This document shows, in pieces, positions 1 to 8,890 of a DNA stretch of 64,000 nucleotides. The stretch spans positions 124,001-188,000 of the forward strand of contig CAVPGP010000001.1 in NCBI GenBank assembly GCA_963704025.1. Direction: 5' to 3'. Within the stretch, counting starts at the first letter, position 1. Each line of letters begins with the position of its first letter. This stretch comes from CAVPGP01 sp963704025. GTDB lineage: Bacteria; Actinomycetota; Thermoleophilia; Gaiellales; Gaiellaceae. A model generated the notes under the pieces. That model did no database searches, was not told the DNA's origin, and saw only the letters and a list, made by a program, of their open reading frames with translations. A program made the position numbers and the translations under genes.

Positions 1-1
1 G

Positions 2-1726
2 TCGGCGAAGGCCTCCGTCACCGCTTCGACAAGTGCCTGTCCGCCGCCGGTAGGCGACACGCAGGCGCCGACCGTGCCTGCGAACTTGGCGGTTGTCGGC
101 ACGTCGGGCAACTCGGTTACCGTCGGCTGGAGCCAGTCGATCGACGACACCGGCGTGACCGGCTACGGCATGTACCGCGGCGCGTCCGCCGTCGGCTCGA
201 GCTACGCGACGACGTACACCTACACAGGGCTCGCGTGCGGTACCACGTACAGCCTCGCCGTCGATGCGTACGACGCCGCCGGCAACCGCTCTGCGAAGAG
301 CTCGGTCTCCGGCTCGACGAGCGCCTGCCCACCGCCGCCGCCCGGGGACACCCAGGCCCCCACGACGCCGACGAGTCTCGCCGTGTCGTCCACGAGCACC
401 GGCTCGCTCGGTGTGTCGTGGGGTGCGTCGTCGGACAACGTTGGTGTGAGTGCCTATGGCGTGTATCTGAACGGTGCGAGTGTGGGGAGCACGGCGGGCA
501 GGAGTTATACGTTTTCGGGTCTGTCGTGTGGGACGAGTTATGCGCTGGCGGTTGATGCGTATGACGCGGCGGGGAACCGTTCCGGGAAGGCGTCGTTGAG
601 TGCTTCGACGGCGACCTGTCCGTTGCCGGGAACGGCGGATGCGTATGTGTCGGCGAGCGGTTCTGACGGTGCCTCCTGCTCGCAGGTGGCGCCCTGCAGG
701 TCGCTTGATCGCGCCTACCACGTGGTTGCGCCGGGTGGCACGGTCGAGGTTGCCGGCGGCAGCTATCCGGGTCAGACGGTGAGCAATGACGGTGGTAAGT
801 CGCTCGGTTCGCAGCCGGTGTTGTTCCGGCCGGCGGCGGGGGCGAGCGTCAACCTCGACTATCTGGAGAGCTGGGCCTCGAACGTCCACTACGTCGGCTT
901 CCGGCTGCCGACGAACGCGAATGCGTCACCGACCGGCCGCGCGCGGATCCGGGCCGGTCACAATGTCGTGCTGGAGGACTTCGTCGGCACCGAGCCCGAC
1001 ATCTGGAACGCGAGCTCGTCGCCGAACCAGCCGATCGACGGGTTGACGATCACGGGCGGCAATTGGGGGCCGTTCCCGTCCTGTGGTGGCGGCTTCAACA
1101 TCGCCGACAACCCGCGCAACGTGCTGATCGAGAACAACACGTTCCACGACTACATCGTGCCGTCCTCGTGCTCGGGCGCACACCTCGACTGCGTCCACGT
1201 CAACCAGGCGACCAGCATCACGATCCGCGGCAACACGTTCCGGAACTGCCAGCACTTCGGCATCTTCATGAGCGACCGTCCCGCGGACGCGCTGATCGAG
1301 AACAACTTCCTCACCGGAGGCATCTTCGGCTTCAAGCTCCGGGGGGACAACGACGCCTCGATCGAGCAGTTCAACAACATCACGATCCGCTTCAACTCGG
1401 CCGACGAGATCAACCTCGGCACCAGCGGCTCGAACACGCTCAACAACGTCAAGGTCGAAAACAACGCGACCCTGAACGGGATCGGCTGCCGCAGCGGCGG
1501 CGTCACCTTCACCGGAAACATCAACGAGTCCGGCGGCACCTGCAGCAGCAGTGACCGCCAGGTCGGCAACCTCGGCTTCCAGAACGCCGCCAACGCCGAC
1601 TTCCACCTCAACGCCGGCAGCCCCCTGATCGACGCGGCCACCGGCAACGCCTACCCAAGCCAAGACATCGACGACCAGAACCGCCCCGCCGGCGGCAAAC
1701 CCGACGTCGGCGCAGACGAACGCTAG
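2..1726 (+). CDS. Secreted fibronectin III / parallel beta-helix protein, 5' end outside window
   Basis: The frame is open from base 2 to the stop at 1724-1726, so the gene enters from the left; the GTG at 74 is only an internal codon. The visible part is two fibronectin III repeats (about 74-330 and 370-615), each ending near an A-Y-D-A-A-G-N-R-S motif, then a right-handed beta-helix domain rich in N-N and I-x-x-N turns. The helix domain opens with V-S-A-S-G-S-D-G-A-S-C, typical of DUF1565-like secreted proteins, and ends in D-V-G-A-D-E-R. Such proteins usually bind or cleave extracellular polysaccharide; no catalytic residues could be assigned. The 3' 1.3 kb is almost identical to the end of the gene at 3065-5713. 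It lies beside an exopolysaccharide cluster, which suggests a role at the cell surface (inference). Confidence 0.85.
   Translation, partial: SAKASVTASTSACPPPVGDTQAPTVPANLAVVGTSGNSVTVGWSQSIDDTGVTGYGMYRGASAVGSSYATTYTYTGLACGTTYSLAVDAYDAAGNRSAKSSVSGSTSACPPPPPGDTQAPTTPTSLAVSSTSTGSLGVSWGASSDNVGVSAYGVYLNGASVGSTAGRSYTFSGLSCGTSYALAVDAYDAAGNRSGKASLSASTATCPLPGTADAYVSASGSDGASCSQVAPCRSLDRAYHVVAPGGTVEVAGGSYPGQTVSNDGGKSLGSQPVLFRPAAGASVNLDYLESWASNVHYVGFRLPTNANASPTGRARIRAGHNVVLEDFVGTEPDIWNASSSPNQPIDGLTITGGNWGPFPSCGGGFNIADNPRNVLIENNTFHDYIVPSSCSGAHLDCVHVNQATSITIRGNTFRNCQHFGIFMSDRPADALIENNFLTGGIFGFKLRGDNDASIEQFNNITIRFNSADEINLGTSGSNTLNNVKVENNATLNGIGCRSGGVTFTGNINESGGTCSSSDRQVGNLGFQNAANADFHLNAGSPLIDAATGNAYPSQDIDDQNRPAGGKPDVGADER
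403..1723 (+). repeat. Long direct repeat, copy 1 (last FN3 repeat plus beta-helix)
   Basis: This stretch aligns nearly base for base with 4393-5710. The offset is 3990 at the start and 3987 at the end, because copy 1 has one extra codon around 1015-1025. Differences cluster at about 910-935 and 1000-1030; elsewhere only scattered changes are seen. The first roughly 200 bases use many T-ending and G-ending codons, unlike the C-rich wobble of the FN3 repeats before them. Confidence 0.9.
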
Positions 1727-1748
1727 GCGGTTAGCCAACGCAACTCGG

Positions 1749-1783
1749 ACCTGTCGGGCTCGACGTCGTCGAGCCCGACAGGT
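1749..1783. terminator. Perfect inverted repeat, probable terminator
   Basis: Two 17-base arms (ACCTGTCGGGCTCGACG and its complement) meet at a single central T, 23 bases after the stop of the first beta-helix gene. The RNA would form a very stable GC-rich hairpin. No T-run follows, which is common for terminators in high-GC actinobacteria. It also lies just before the promoter of the next gene. Confidence 0.65.
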
Positions 1784-1792
1784 CCTGCTCGG

Positions 1793-1798
1793 TAGGAT
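1793..1798 (+). promoter_or_regulatory. -10 box TAGGAT of leaderless gene at 1805
   Basis: TAGGAT ends 6 bases before the GTG at 1805, and no Shine-Dalgarno lies between, so transcription probably starts at or next to the start codon. The same layout recurs at many genes in the window. Confidence 0.55.
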
Positions 1799-1804
1799 CC
1801 CCGG

Positions 1805-2992
1805 GTGCGCCGCCTCCTCACGATGACGCTCGCGGGAGTCGGAGTGGCTGCCGGGCTCGTCGGGATCGCCCAGGTCGATCGCGGCCGAGCAGACGGGAGC
1901 CCGCCGCTCGTCGTCAGCCCGCGAGGCTCGGACGCGGGCTCGTGCACGGGTCAGACGCCCTGCGCGACGCTGAATCGCGCCTACGCCAAGGCTCGTCCTG
2001 GACAGGCCGTCAACGTCCTCGCCGGAGACTATTCCGACCAGAGGGTCGTCGGCACCCGGTCGAACAAGGTCGTCTTGTACCTCGCCCCCGGCGCTCGCAT
2101 CGCGCGCCTACGCGTGTACGCGGACAACCTCGACGTGGTCGGGGGGAAGATCGACGTGATCGATGTCTACCAGGAGTCGTCGGGCTTCACTTCGCGACGG
2201 ACCGACCGGGGCGTCTTCAACGTCTGGGGAGCCGACCGCGTGAGCTTCATCGGTGGCGACGCGGGTCCTTCGTACGCGCCGGGCGATTCCCCTCATCCCT
2301 GGATCAGCTTCGGCGAAGGCAAGGAGAACAAGGAGCCGACCCGCGTGCTCATCGACGGCGTCTACATCCACGACATGCGGGTGGGGAGTCCGACGGACCA
2401 CGGGGAATGCATCTTCATCGTCGGCGGCGACGGGATCACGATCCGCAACTCCAAGTTCGTGCGGTGCGACATCTTCGCCATCTACGGCGGCACCCCGTGG
2501 TTCGGGAACCACCTTCCGCCGGTGAGGAACGTGACGATCGAGAACAACTGGTTCGACTCCTCGACCAGCGACGGCAAATACGGCTGCTGCTCGTACTCCG
2601 TGCACTTCGCCAACGACTGGTCGAAACTCGACAACTTCCGGATCGCGTACAACTCGGCGAAGATGCCCATGTCCTTCGGCGACGATTCGACGCCCAAGTC
2701 GGGCTTCACGATCATCGGCAACATCATGCCCAACGACAGTTGCGGCGCGAACGAGACCTACAGCCACAATCTGATCATCGGCGGTCCCCGCTGCTCGCCC
2801 ACCGACCGCAATGTCCCGAACCTGGCCGCGGTCGGCTTCGTCGCTCCGTTCGCCAGACAGCCTGACTTGCGTCTCCGCCCGGGCAGCCGGGCCGTCGACG
2901 AGGGCGATCCGCGGGACTTCCCCGCCCGGGACATCTCCGGCCGGAAGCGCCCGAGGGGAAAGGCCCCGGACGCCGGCGCGTCCGAGCGCTGA
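1805..2992 (+). CDS. Secreted right-handed beta-helix protein
   Basis: A 395-residue protein. The first 30 residues form a signal peptide (R-R at the N-terminus, a hydrophobic stretch rich in G/A/V, then a polar region ending R-A-D-G). The mature part starts V-S-P-R-G-S-D-A-G-S-C-x-G-x-T-P-C, the same opening as the beta-helix domains on both sides, and carries N-N-x-F and I-R-N-S turns. It ends D-A-G-A-S-E-R. It has no fibronectin repeats and is clearly divergent from its neighbours, so it is an older paralogue and not part of the recent duplication. The GTG start is chosen for the TAGGAT box 6 bases upstream and the signal peptide. Likely an extracellular polysaccharide-binding or lyase-like protein; substrate unknown. 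Confidence 0.8.
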   Translation: MRRLLTMTLAGVGVAAGLVGIAQVDRGRADGSPPLVVSPRGSDAGSCTGQTPCATLNRAYAKARPGQAVNVLAGDYSDQRVVGTRSNKVVLYLAPGARIARLRVYADNLDVVGGKIDVIDVYQESSGFTSRRTDRGVFNVWGADRVSFIGGDAGPSYAPGDSPHPWISFGEGKENKEPTRVLIDGVYIHDMRVGSPTDHGECIFIVGGDGITIRNSKFVRCDIFAIYGGTPWFGNHLPPVRNVTIENNWFDSSTSDGKYGCCSYSVHFANDWSKLDNFRIAYNSAKMPMSFGDDSTPKSGFTIIGNIMPNDSCGANETYSHNLIIGGPRCSPTDRNVPNLAAVGFVAPFARQPDLRLRPGSRAVDEGDPRDFPARDISGRKRPRGKAPDAGASER

Positions 2993-3021
2993 ACGCGGCG
3001 CGCTCCGTCACGCCGCCCTGC

Positions 3022-3027
3022 TAGAGT
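3022..3027 (+). promoter_or_regulatory. Probable -10 box TAGAGT for the gene at 3065
   Basis: TAGAGT lies 37 bases before the GTG at 3065. A purine-rich GGGGGAGAGG stretch at about 3049-3059 is a good Shine-Dalgarno, so this gene has a leadered transcript, unlike its neighbour at 1805. Confidence 0.45.
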
Positions 3028-3064
3028 CCTGCGCCGGATACGGCCTTCTGGGGGAGAGGCTGCT

Positions 3065-5713
3065 GTGTCCGACAACGAACCCCCAATCGAGGGATCGAGC
3101 GGCAAAGGCCGAACCGTCGATCCGAGAGGCGTCATGTCGGGAGCCGCAGCCCGGTGGTTGACCAAAGTCTTGCCCGGCGCCGCACTTGGTGCGCTGGCTG
3201 TCGCGATGCCTCTGAGCGCATCGAGCGCAGGGAGTGCGCCGCGACTGCCCCGCGAGCTCTGGGGTGTCGCAGTCGTCCGCCAATCCGCGACCGACGTCGG
3301 CTGGAAGCACCTCTCGAACCTTCATGCCTCGGGATTCAACGCCGTGGTCGTCGATGCCGCGAAGTTCAACGGCGTTCGTCTCCGACAGCTTCGAACCGTC
3401 GCGGGGAAGCGAAAGCTCCTTGTGGTTGTCGGCGCGCGCACTGCCGGCGCATGTGCGACCTGCGCCCGAAACGCCTATTCCGCCGCAGATGCAGTGAAGC
3501 TCGCCCGATCGGGGGCTACTGTTCTCGCCCACCTCGGGAGCCCGTCGGCAGTCTTGCGGCTGCACGGCCTGCGCGCAGGGCGAGCGATCGCGATCGTGCC
3601 GCTTCGGGGCGGCTCCGCGTTTCGTCGTGCGACGTGGGAGCGTGCCATCTCAACGGCTCGCGACGACCGGCGCCTCGATTTGGTAGTCGCCCCGACAGGA
3701 CGCCAAGCTACGGCCGGATTCAGGGCGTACGTCGGGCTGCTCCACGCGAGGACCGCCGCGTCGGTGCCGACGGAGGGGCCGGCCAATCTCGTGATCGCAG
3801 CCTTCAGCCAATCGACTGTCGACCTTCGCTGGTCACCGGTCGCGAACGCGAAGTCGTACGGCGTCCTGCTCGACGGCACGTACGTCACGACCACCGCCGA
3901 TACCTCTCAGCACATCGCCGGCCTGGGCTGCGGAACAACCCACACCTTCGGGGTCGAGGCGACCTTCTCGGACGGTTCCAACTCGCCCCGCTCGTCTGTT
4001 ACGGGAGCCACGTCCGCCTGCCCGCCGGGCGGCGGAAGTGGACCGGCAGCGGATTCCGTTCCTCCAACGGTTCCCACGGCGTTCGTCACCACCGGGGTCA
4101 CCGCCACCTCGATCGCCGTCTCCTGGAACGCATCGACCGACAACGTCGGTGTGAGTGGGTACGGGGTCTACCGGAACGGCGCCAGCGTCGGGAGCACCGC
4201 CAGCCGAACCTACTCCTTCACCGGCCTGACCTGCGGCACGAGCTACACCCTCGCCGTCGACGCCTACGATGCCACCGGCAACCGTTCCGGCAAGGCCCAG
4301 CTCACACGCTCGACCGCCAGTTGCAGTGGCGGCTCGGACACAGCCGCTCCGACCGTCCCGAGCGCCTTTGCGAAGACCGGCACCTCTGCGACCTCGCTCG
4401 GTGTGTCGTGGGGTGCGTCGACCGACAACGTCGGTGTCAGTGGGTACGGCGTGTATCTGAACGGTGCGAGTGTGGGGAGCACGGCGGGTCGGAGTTATAC
4501 GTTTTCGGGTCTGTCGTGTGGGACGAGTTATGCGCTTGCTGTTGATGCGTATGACGCGGCGGGGAACCGTTCCGGGAAGGCTTCGTTGAGTGCTTCGACG
4601 GCGACCTGTCCGTTGCCGGGGACGGCGGATGCGTATGTGTCGGCGAGCGGTTCTGACGGTGCCTCCTGCTCGCAGGTGGCGCCCTGCAGGTCGCTTGATC
4701 GGGCCTACCACGTGGTTGCGCCGGGTGGCACGGTCGAGGTTGCCGGTGGCAGCTATCCGGGTCAGACGGTGAGCAATGACGGTGGTAAGTCGCTCGGTTC
4801 GCAGCCGGTGTTGTTCCGGCCGGCGGCGGGGGCGAGCGTCAACCTCGACTATCTGGAGAGCTGGGCCTCGAACGTCCACTACGTCGGCTTCCGGCTGCCG
4901 ACCGGCGTCCAGACACCGCCGCAGGGCCGCGCACGGATCCGGGCCGGCCACAATGTCGTGCTGGAGGACTTCACCGGCACCGAGCCAGACGTCTGGAACG
5001 CCGATCCGCCCAACGTCCAGATCGACGGGTTGACGATCACGGGCGGCAACTGGGGGCCGTTCCCGTCCTGTGGCGGCGGCTTCAACATCGCCGACAACCC
5101 GCGCAACGTGCTGATCGAGAACAACACGTTCCACGACTACATCGTCCCCTCGTCCTGCTCGGGCGCGCACCTCGACTGCGTCCACGTCAACCAGGCGACC
5201 AGCATCACGATCCGCGGCAACACGTTCCGGAACTGCCAGCACTTCGGCATCTTCATGAGCGACCGTCCCGCGGACGCGCTGATCGAGAACAACTTCCTCA
5301 CCGGAGGCATCTACGGCTTCAAGCTCCGGGGGGACAACGACGCCTCGATCGAGCAGTTCAACAACATCACGATCCGCTTCAACTCGGCCGACGAGATCAA
5401 CCTCGGCACCAGCGGCTCGAACACGCTCAACAACGTCAAGGTCGAAAACAACGCGACCCTGAACGGGATCGGCTGCCGCAGCGGCGGCGTCACCTTCACC
5501 GGAAACATCAACGAGTCCGGCGGCACCTGCAGCAGCAGTGACCGCCAGGTCGGCAACCTCGGCTTCCAGAACGCCGCCAACGCCGACTTCCACCTCAACG
5601 CCGGCAGCCCCCTGATCGACGCGGCCACCGGCAACGCCTACCCAAGCCAAGACATCGACCACCAGAACCGCCCCGCCGGCGGCAAACCCGACGTCGGCGC
5701 AGACGAACGCTGA
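3065..5713 (+). CDS. Secreted protein: TIM-barrel-like domain, three FN3 repeats, beta-helix
   Basis: An 882-residue protein. GTG 3065 has a strong Shine-Dalgarno just upstream; an in-frame ATG at 3134 would start closer to the signal peptide (about residues 24-56). Residues about 58-240 form an alpha/beta region resembling part of a TIM barrel. Three fibronectin III repeats follow (about 246-317, 330-420, 425-512), then a beta-helix domain (about 523-882) nearly identical to that of the gene at the left edge. FN3 repeats commonly space catalytic or binding modules of extracellular carbohydrate-active proteins. It converges with the glycosyltransferase at 5718, with only 4 bases between the stops. 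No active site can be named. The last FN3 repeat differs in codon choice from the other two. Confidence 0.85.
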   Translation: MSDNEPPIEGSSGKGRTVDPRGVMSGAAARWLTKVLPGAALGALAVAMPLSASSAGSAPRLPRELWGVAVVRQSATDVGWKHLSNLHASGFNAVVVDAAKFNGVRLRQLRTVAGKRKLLVVVGARTAGACATCARNAYSAADAVKLARSGATVLAHLGSPSAVLRLHGLRAGRAIAIVPLRGGSAFRRATWERAISTARDDRRLDLVVAPTGRQATAGFRAYVGLLHARTAASVPTEGPANLVIAAFSQSTVDLRWSPVANAKSYGVLLDGTYVTTTADTSQHIAGLGCGTTHTFGVEATFSDGSNSPRSSVTGATSACPPGGGSGPAADSVPPTVPTAFVTTGVTATSIAVSWNASTDNVGVSGYGVYRNGASVGSTASRTYSFTGLTCGTSYTLAVDAYDATGNRSGKAQLTRSTASCSGGSDTAAPTVPSAFAKTGTSATSLGVSWGASTDNVGVSGYGVYLNGASVGSTAGRSYTFSGLSCGTSYALAVDAYDAAGNRSGKASLSASTATCPLPGTADAYVSASGSDGASCSQVAPCRSLDRAYHVVAPGGTVEVAGGSYPGQTVSNDGGKSLGSQPVLFRPAAGASVNLDYLESWASNVHYVGFRLPTGVQTPPQGRARIRAGHNVVLEDFTGTEPDVWNADPPNVQIDGLTITGGNWGPFPSCGGGFNIADNPRNVLIENNTFHDYIVPSSCSGAHLDCVHVNQATSITIRGNTFRNCQHFGIFMSDRPADALIENNFLTGGIYGFKLRGDNDASIEQFNNITIRFNSADEINLGTSGSNTLNNVKVENNATLNGIGCRSGGVTFTGNINESGGTCSSSDRQVGNLGFQNAANADFHLNAGSPLIDAATGNAYPSQDIDHQNRPAGGKPDVGADER
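4393..5710 (+). repeat. Long direct repeat, copy 2 (last FN3 repeat plus beta-helix)
   Basis: Near-identical partner of 403-1723. The two patches that differ (about 4900-4925 and 4990-5020) lie in predicted loops of the beta-helix, for example G-V-Q-T-P-P here against N-A-N-A-S-P in copy 1. Near-identity at the DNA level points to recent duplication or gene conversion. Confidence 0.9.
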
Positions 5714-5717
5714 CGAC

Positions 5718-7049
5718 CTACGCCGGCTCGGGCGCCAGTGCACGGCTTGGAGACGCCGTCGCCAGCGACTCGAGGAAGTCGGCTAGATCCTGTGTGAGGC
5801 GTTGACGCTCGAGTCGTTCGAGCAGGTCGGGATCCGGCGGCGGGGCCGGGCCGTTCGCGGCCCGTTCGATGGCGGACTCGACTGCAGCTGCGAGCCCGTC
5901 GACGTCATCGGGACGGCAGATGTAGGCGTTTCCGGCGGCCTCGAGGAAGTCCCTCGCGTCTCCATCGGGGACCGCGGCCAGGATCGGGCGACCCGATCCG
6001 AGGTATTCGTACGTCTTGCACGGGACGATGCCGACGCGTCGACCGCGCGGGACGTCGTGCATGGGGAGAAAGAGGAGATCAGCAGACTGCATGAGCGCCG
6101 TGGCTTCGAGGTGCGTGAGGAAGCCGTGCTCGCGTACAAGCGTTGATCCGGCGAACGTTGCGCGGTCGTCGTCCGTGACCCTGCCTGCCAGGTGGAGCTC
6201 GATCCGTCCATTCAAGTCCGGTCGGATCCCGAGCAGTTGGTCGAGCGCTGCAATCAGCGAAACGAGCGACCGCGTGAGCAGATTGACACCTGGCTGCTGG
6301 CCACCCAGGAGACGACGCAGACTCGATCTCCTGGCGGCCCAGTGATGGAGCGACCCCGTGTGAACGATTCGGAAGACTCCGTCATCGGGACGCGGAGGCG
6401 TCGGTCTGAAGTCGGCAGCATCGAAGCCGTTGACGATGGACCTCACGGGTATCTCCGACAACTCCGGAAACGACGTGACGACCCGAGCGGCGGCCTCCGG
6501 TGTGTTCATCACGACCGCGTCGGCGGCGCCGAGTGTCCGCCGCATCGCACGCAACTCGAGCCAAGCATGGACGCGGGACTCGTGCGGGAGCATCTCGTCC
6601 AGGGCCCAGGGATCCTCCAGGTCGAGGACGAGAGGTGCGCGAAGATGACGCGCGATCGAGATCGCCGTCCGCGCCGTCGAAAACGGGTTCAGCGATGCAT
6701 AGACGACGTCTGTGCCGCGGCCGACTTCCACCGCAGTGGAGACGGCTTCCCGCTCCCACCACCGCTCCCATTGTGTCCGGAACCTCAGCCAGCGCTCGAC
6801 GCTCCCGCGGAGACCTGTCGGACGAGGGGGCTCCGGGCCTGCAAGCCGGCAGACGCGCACCGACTCGTGCACATCGCGAGTCAACGTATCGTCGGCAGGC
6901 GTCCATCTGTAGTCCGTCACACCGGGACCGGTGATCACTGTGAGCTCATATCCCAGCTCGGGCAGGTAGCGCGCGAGCTTCGCGTTTCTCTGCGTGCCGG
7001 CACCGCCGATCGGCGGGAAGTGGTATGCGAGCAGAAGGATCCGTCTCAT
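5718..7049 (-). CDS. Glycosyltransferase family 4 (GT-B fold)
   Basis: A 443-residue GT-B type glycosyltransferase. The N-terminus has the hydrophobic strand and glycine loop of GT4 enzymes (L-L-A-Y-H-F-P-P-I-G-G-A-G). The C-terminal half has a nucleotide-sugar-binding region with K-T-Y-E-Y-L-G-S-G-R-P-I-L, the usual E-x7-E-like motif zone. It probably adds a sugar from an NDP-sugar to the lipid-linked repeat unit at the cytoplasmic face of the membrane. It is the last gene of the leftward glycosyltransferase operon that starts with asnB at 10800, 30 bases after the preceding gene. Donor and acceptor sugars cannot be told from sequence. Confidence 0.88.
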   Translation of the reverse strand: MRRILLLAYHFPPIGGAGTQRNAKLARYLPELGYELTVITGPGVTDYRWTPADDTLTRDVHESVRVCRLAGPEPPRPTGLRGSVERWLRFRTQWERWWEREAVSTAVEVGRGTDVVYASLNPFSTARTAISIARHLRAPLVLDLEDPWALDEMLPHESRVHAWLELRAMRRTLGAADAVVMNTPEAAARVVTSFPELSEIPVRSIVNGFDAADFRPTPPRPDDGVFRIVHTGSLHHWAARRSSLRRLLGGQQPGVNLLTRSLVSLIAALDQLLGIRPDLNGRIELHLAGRVTDDDRATFAGSTLVREHGFLTHLEATALMQSADLLFLPMHDVPRGRRVGIVPCKTYEYLGSGRPILAAVPDGDARDFLEAAGNAYICRPDDVDGLAAAVESAIERAANGPAPPPDPDLLERLERQRLTQDLADFLESLATASPSRALAPEPA

Positions 7050-7079
7050 GGGTGTCCGAGGGCCGCCTCGACCACCTCT

Positions 7080-8009
7080 TCAGACTCCCTTACCGCTCGG
7101 CGCGTCGCTCGGGTGTGGGCGTCCGCTGATCCTGCCGCCGCTTGCAGCCACACAAAGCGACCGGAGGTGTCCGACGCGGACGGCCCGACCGCCCTTGGCC
7201 ACCAGCATTCGGCCTGCTGCCTCAACGACCAGCCCGAGCTGCTCGCCGGCCGCGGCCAGGGAAGACCGGTGCAACCGCGCATACCTGAGACGGCTCGCGG
7301 CGAGGAACGGGAGCATCGAAGCCCGTGGCGCCGAGCCTCCCCCTGCGTGCTCGACCCGTGCCGTCGGCTCGTACCACACCTCAAGTCCCAGGGCATGGAT
7401 TCTCCGGCAGAGATCGATGTCTTCGCAATAGAGGAAGAAGCCATCGTCCCAGCCACCGAGCTCGTCGAGCACACTTCGGCGCACGAGCATGCAGGCTCCT
7501 GAAACCCATTGCTGGGCACCACTGCTCTCGTACGCGGCGGGATCCCTGATGATCTCGTCGGACCAGGATGCTCGTGGCGCAAGGCGGTGCAGCAGGAAGG
7601 CCTGAGCGTACGTCGAGCGCAGCCGTGGAAAGCGGCGCAACGAGTAGTGGAGCTCGCCCCGGCCGCCGACGATTTGCGGCGCCGCGAGGCCGGCGCCGGT
7701 GCGAGACTCGAGCACGTCGACGAGCCGCCGCAGCGAAGCCTCGTCGATCGCGGCGTCCGGGTTGAGGAAAAGCACGTAGGGGCTCTCGCCGGCCCGCCAG
7801 CCGAGGTTGCAGCCGCCGGCGAAGCCGAGGTTCTCCGGCGAGGCGACCGCGAGCACCGGCAGATCGGCGACGGTGGCGAGGCCCGCATCCGACGACGCGT
7901 TGTCGACCACGATCACCTGGACCCAGTCGAGCTCGCTCAGCGGCTCGACGCAGCCCCGCAGGTGCTCCGCGCTGTTGTACGCGACGGTGACGACGTCCAC
8001 GATCGCCAT
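7080..8009 (-). CDS. Glycosyltransferase family 2 (rhamnosyltransferase-like)
   Basis: A 309-residue GT-A glycosyltransferase. It begins M-A-I-V-D-V-V-T-V-A-Y-N-S, carries the V-D-N-A-S-S-D acidic nucleotide-binding motif and F-L-N-P-D-A (the DXD-equivalent), and has E-D-I-D-L-C-R-R as the predicted catalytic-base region. This pattern is typical of dTDP-rhamnosyl-type GT2 enzymes. The ATG at 8009 is chosen because the reading frame upstream is out of family and because it overlaps the preceding stop by one base (TGATG), implying translational coupling. Role: assembly of the exopolysaccharide repeat unit. Confidence 0.9.
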   Translation of the reverse strand: MAIVDVVTVAYNSAEHLRGCVEPLSELDWVQVIVVDNASSDAGLATVADLPVLAVASPENLGFAGGCNLGWRAGESPYVLFLNPDAAIDEASLRRLVDVLESRTGAGLAAPQIVGGRGELHYSLRRFPRLRSTYAQAFLLHRLAPRASWSDEIIRDPAAYESSGAQQWVSGACMLVRRSVLDELGGWDDGFFLYCEDIDLCRRIHALGLEVWYEPTARVEHAGGGSAPRASMLPFLAASRLRYARLHRSSLAAAGEQLGLVVEAAGRMLVAKGGRAVRVGHLRSLCVAASGGRISGRPHPSDAPSGKGV

Positions 8010-8890
8010 CAGCGCCGCCCCAGAGACTCGCGCACGCGCAGCGGCAGGTAGCGGATCGCCTGCTGCCGGCGCAGGTACGCGCGCACGTCGGCGTCGGCGT
8101 AGCGCGGTTCGCGGCGCGCGGTCGCCCTCGCGAAGCCCCACAGCATCGCGAGCGCCGCCGGGTCGCGGTCACGCAGGGCGCGGCCGAGCGTGCGAACCAC
8201 GAGGTACGAGAAGCGGTAACCCATGAAGTGGGCGCAGCGGCCCTCGGCGACCCAGCGCCTCGTGGCGCCGCCGTCGCGGGCGCCGACGCTGCGGTGGTGG
8301 TCGAAGCGGAGGCCGTCGACGCTCTCGGTCCGCCAGCCGAGCACGCTCGCCTTCAGCTCGTCGACGCCGTCCCAGCCGACGGCCTCGGGCAGCGGGCCGA
8401 CCGCCCGCAGGCAGTCGGCGCGGTAGGCGCGCGTCGCCCCGCGGACGTGGTCTCCCGTGACGTGTCGTGGGACCCACTCACCGGACTCGAACTCGAAGCA
8501 GATGCCGCTCGCGATGCCGAGCTCCGGATCGGACTCGAACTCGCCGACGAGCCGCTCGAAGTAGTCCGGCGCGAAGGAGACGTCGGCGTCGAGCTTCACG
8601 ACGACGTCGGGCGAGCCCTCGAGGACCGCGTAGCCCGCGTTGAACGCCCTGACTACGGGCGCCCCCGGCGCCATCGCCGAGCCCGGGACGCGCGTCGAGG
8701 AGATCCAGGCGTGCCGCTCCGCGAGCTTCGCGATCAGCTCAGGCGACTCGTCCGTCGAGCCGTCGTCCACGATCACCCACGCCGTCGGCAGCTGCGTCTG
8801 GACCTCCACCGCGGCGGCGAGCCGGCGGAGGTTTTCCGCGTCGTTCTTCGCCGGGGTGACCAGCGCGTATGAGAGCTGAGGCCGGCTCAC
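8009..8890 (-). CDS. Glycosyltransferase family 2
   Basis: A 293-residue GT-A enzyme. It opens S-Y-A-L-V-T-P-A-K-N-D-A, with V-D-D-G-S-T-D-E-S as the nucleotide-binding motif and K-L-D-A-D-V-S-F as the DXD motif. The start is GTG 8890, which overlaps the stop of asnB by 4 bases (GTGA). The C-terminal third is rich in arginine and aromatic residues and may lie at the membrane surface. It belongs to the same leftward operon as asnB and the next two glycosyltransferases. Confidence 0.88.
   Translation of the reverse strand: MSRPQLSYALVTPAKNDAENLRRLAAAVEVQTQLPTAWVIVDDGSTDESPELIAKLAERHAWISSTRVPGSAMAPGAPVVRAFNAGYAVLEGSPDVVVKLDADVSFAPDYFERLVGEFESDPELGIASGICFEFESGEWVPRHVTGDHVRGATRAYRADCLRAVGPLPEAVGWDGVDELKASVLGWRTESVDGLRFDHHRSVGARDGGATRRWVAEGRCAHFMGYRFSYLVVRTLGRALRDRDPAALAMLWGFARATARREPRYADADVRAYLRRQQAIRYLPLRVRESLGRR

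Noticed and set aside
3833..5743. A 636-codon open frame antisense to the FN3/beta-helix gene
   Set aside because: It mirrors the sense gene, is very rich in Arg, Val and Ala, and shows no domain. High GC keeps the antisense frame open.
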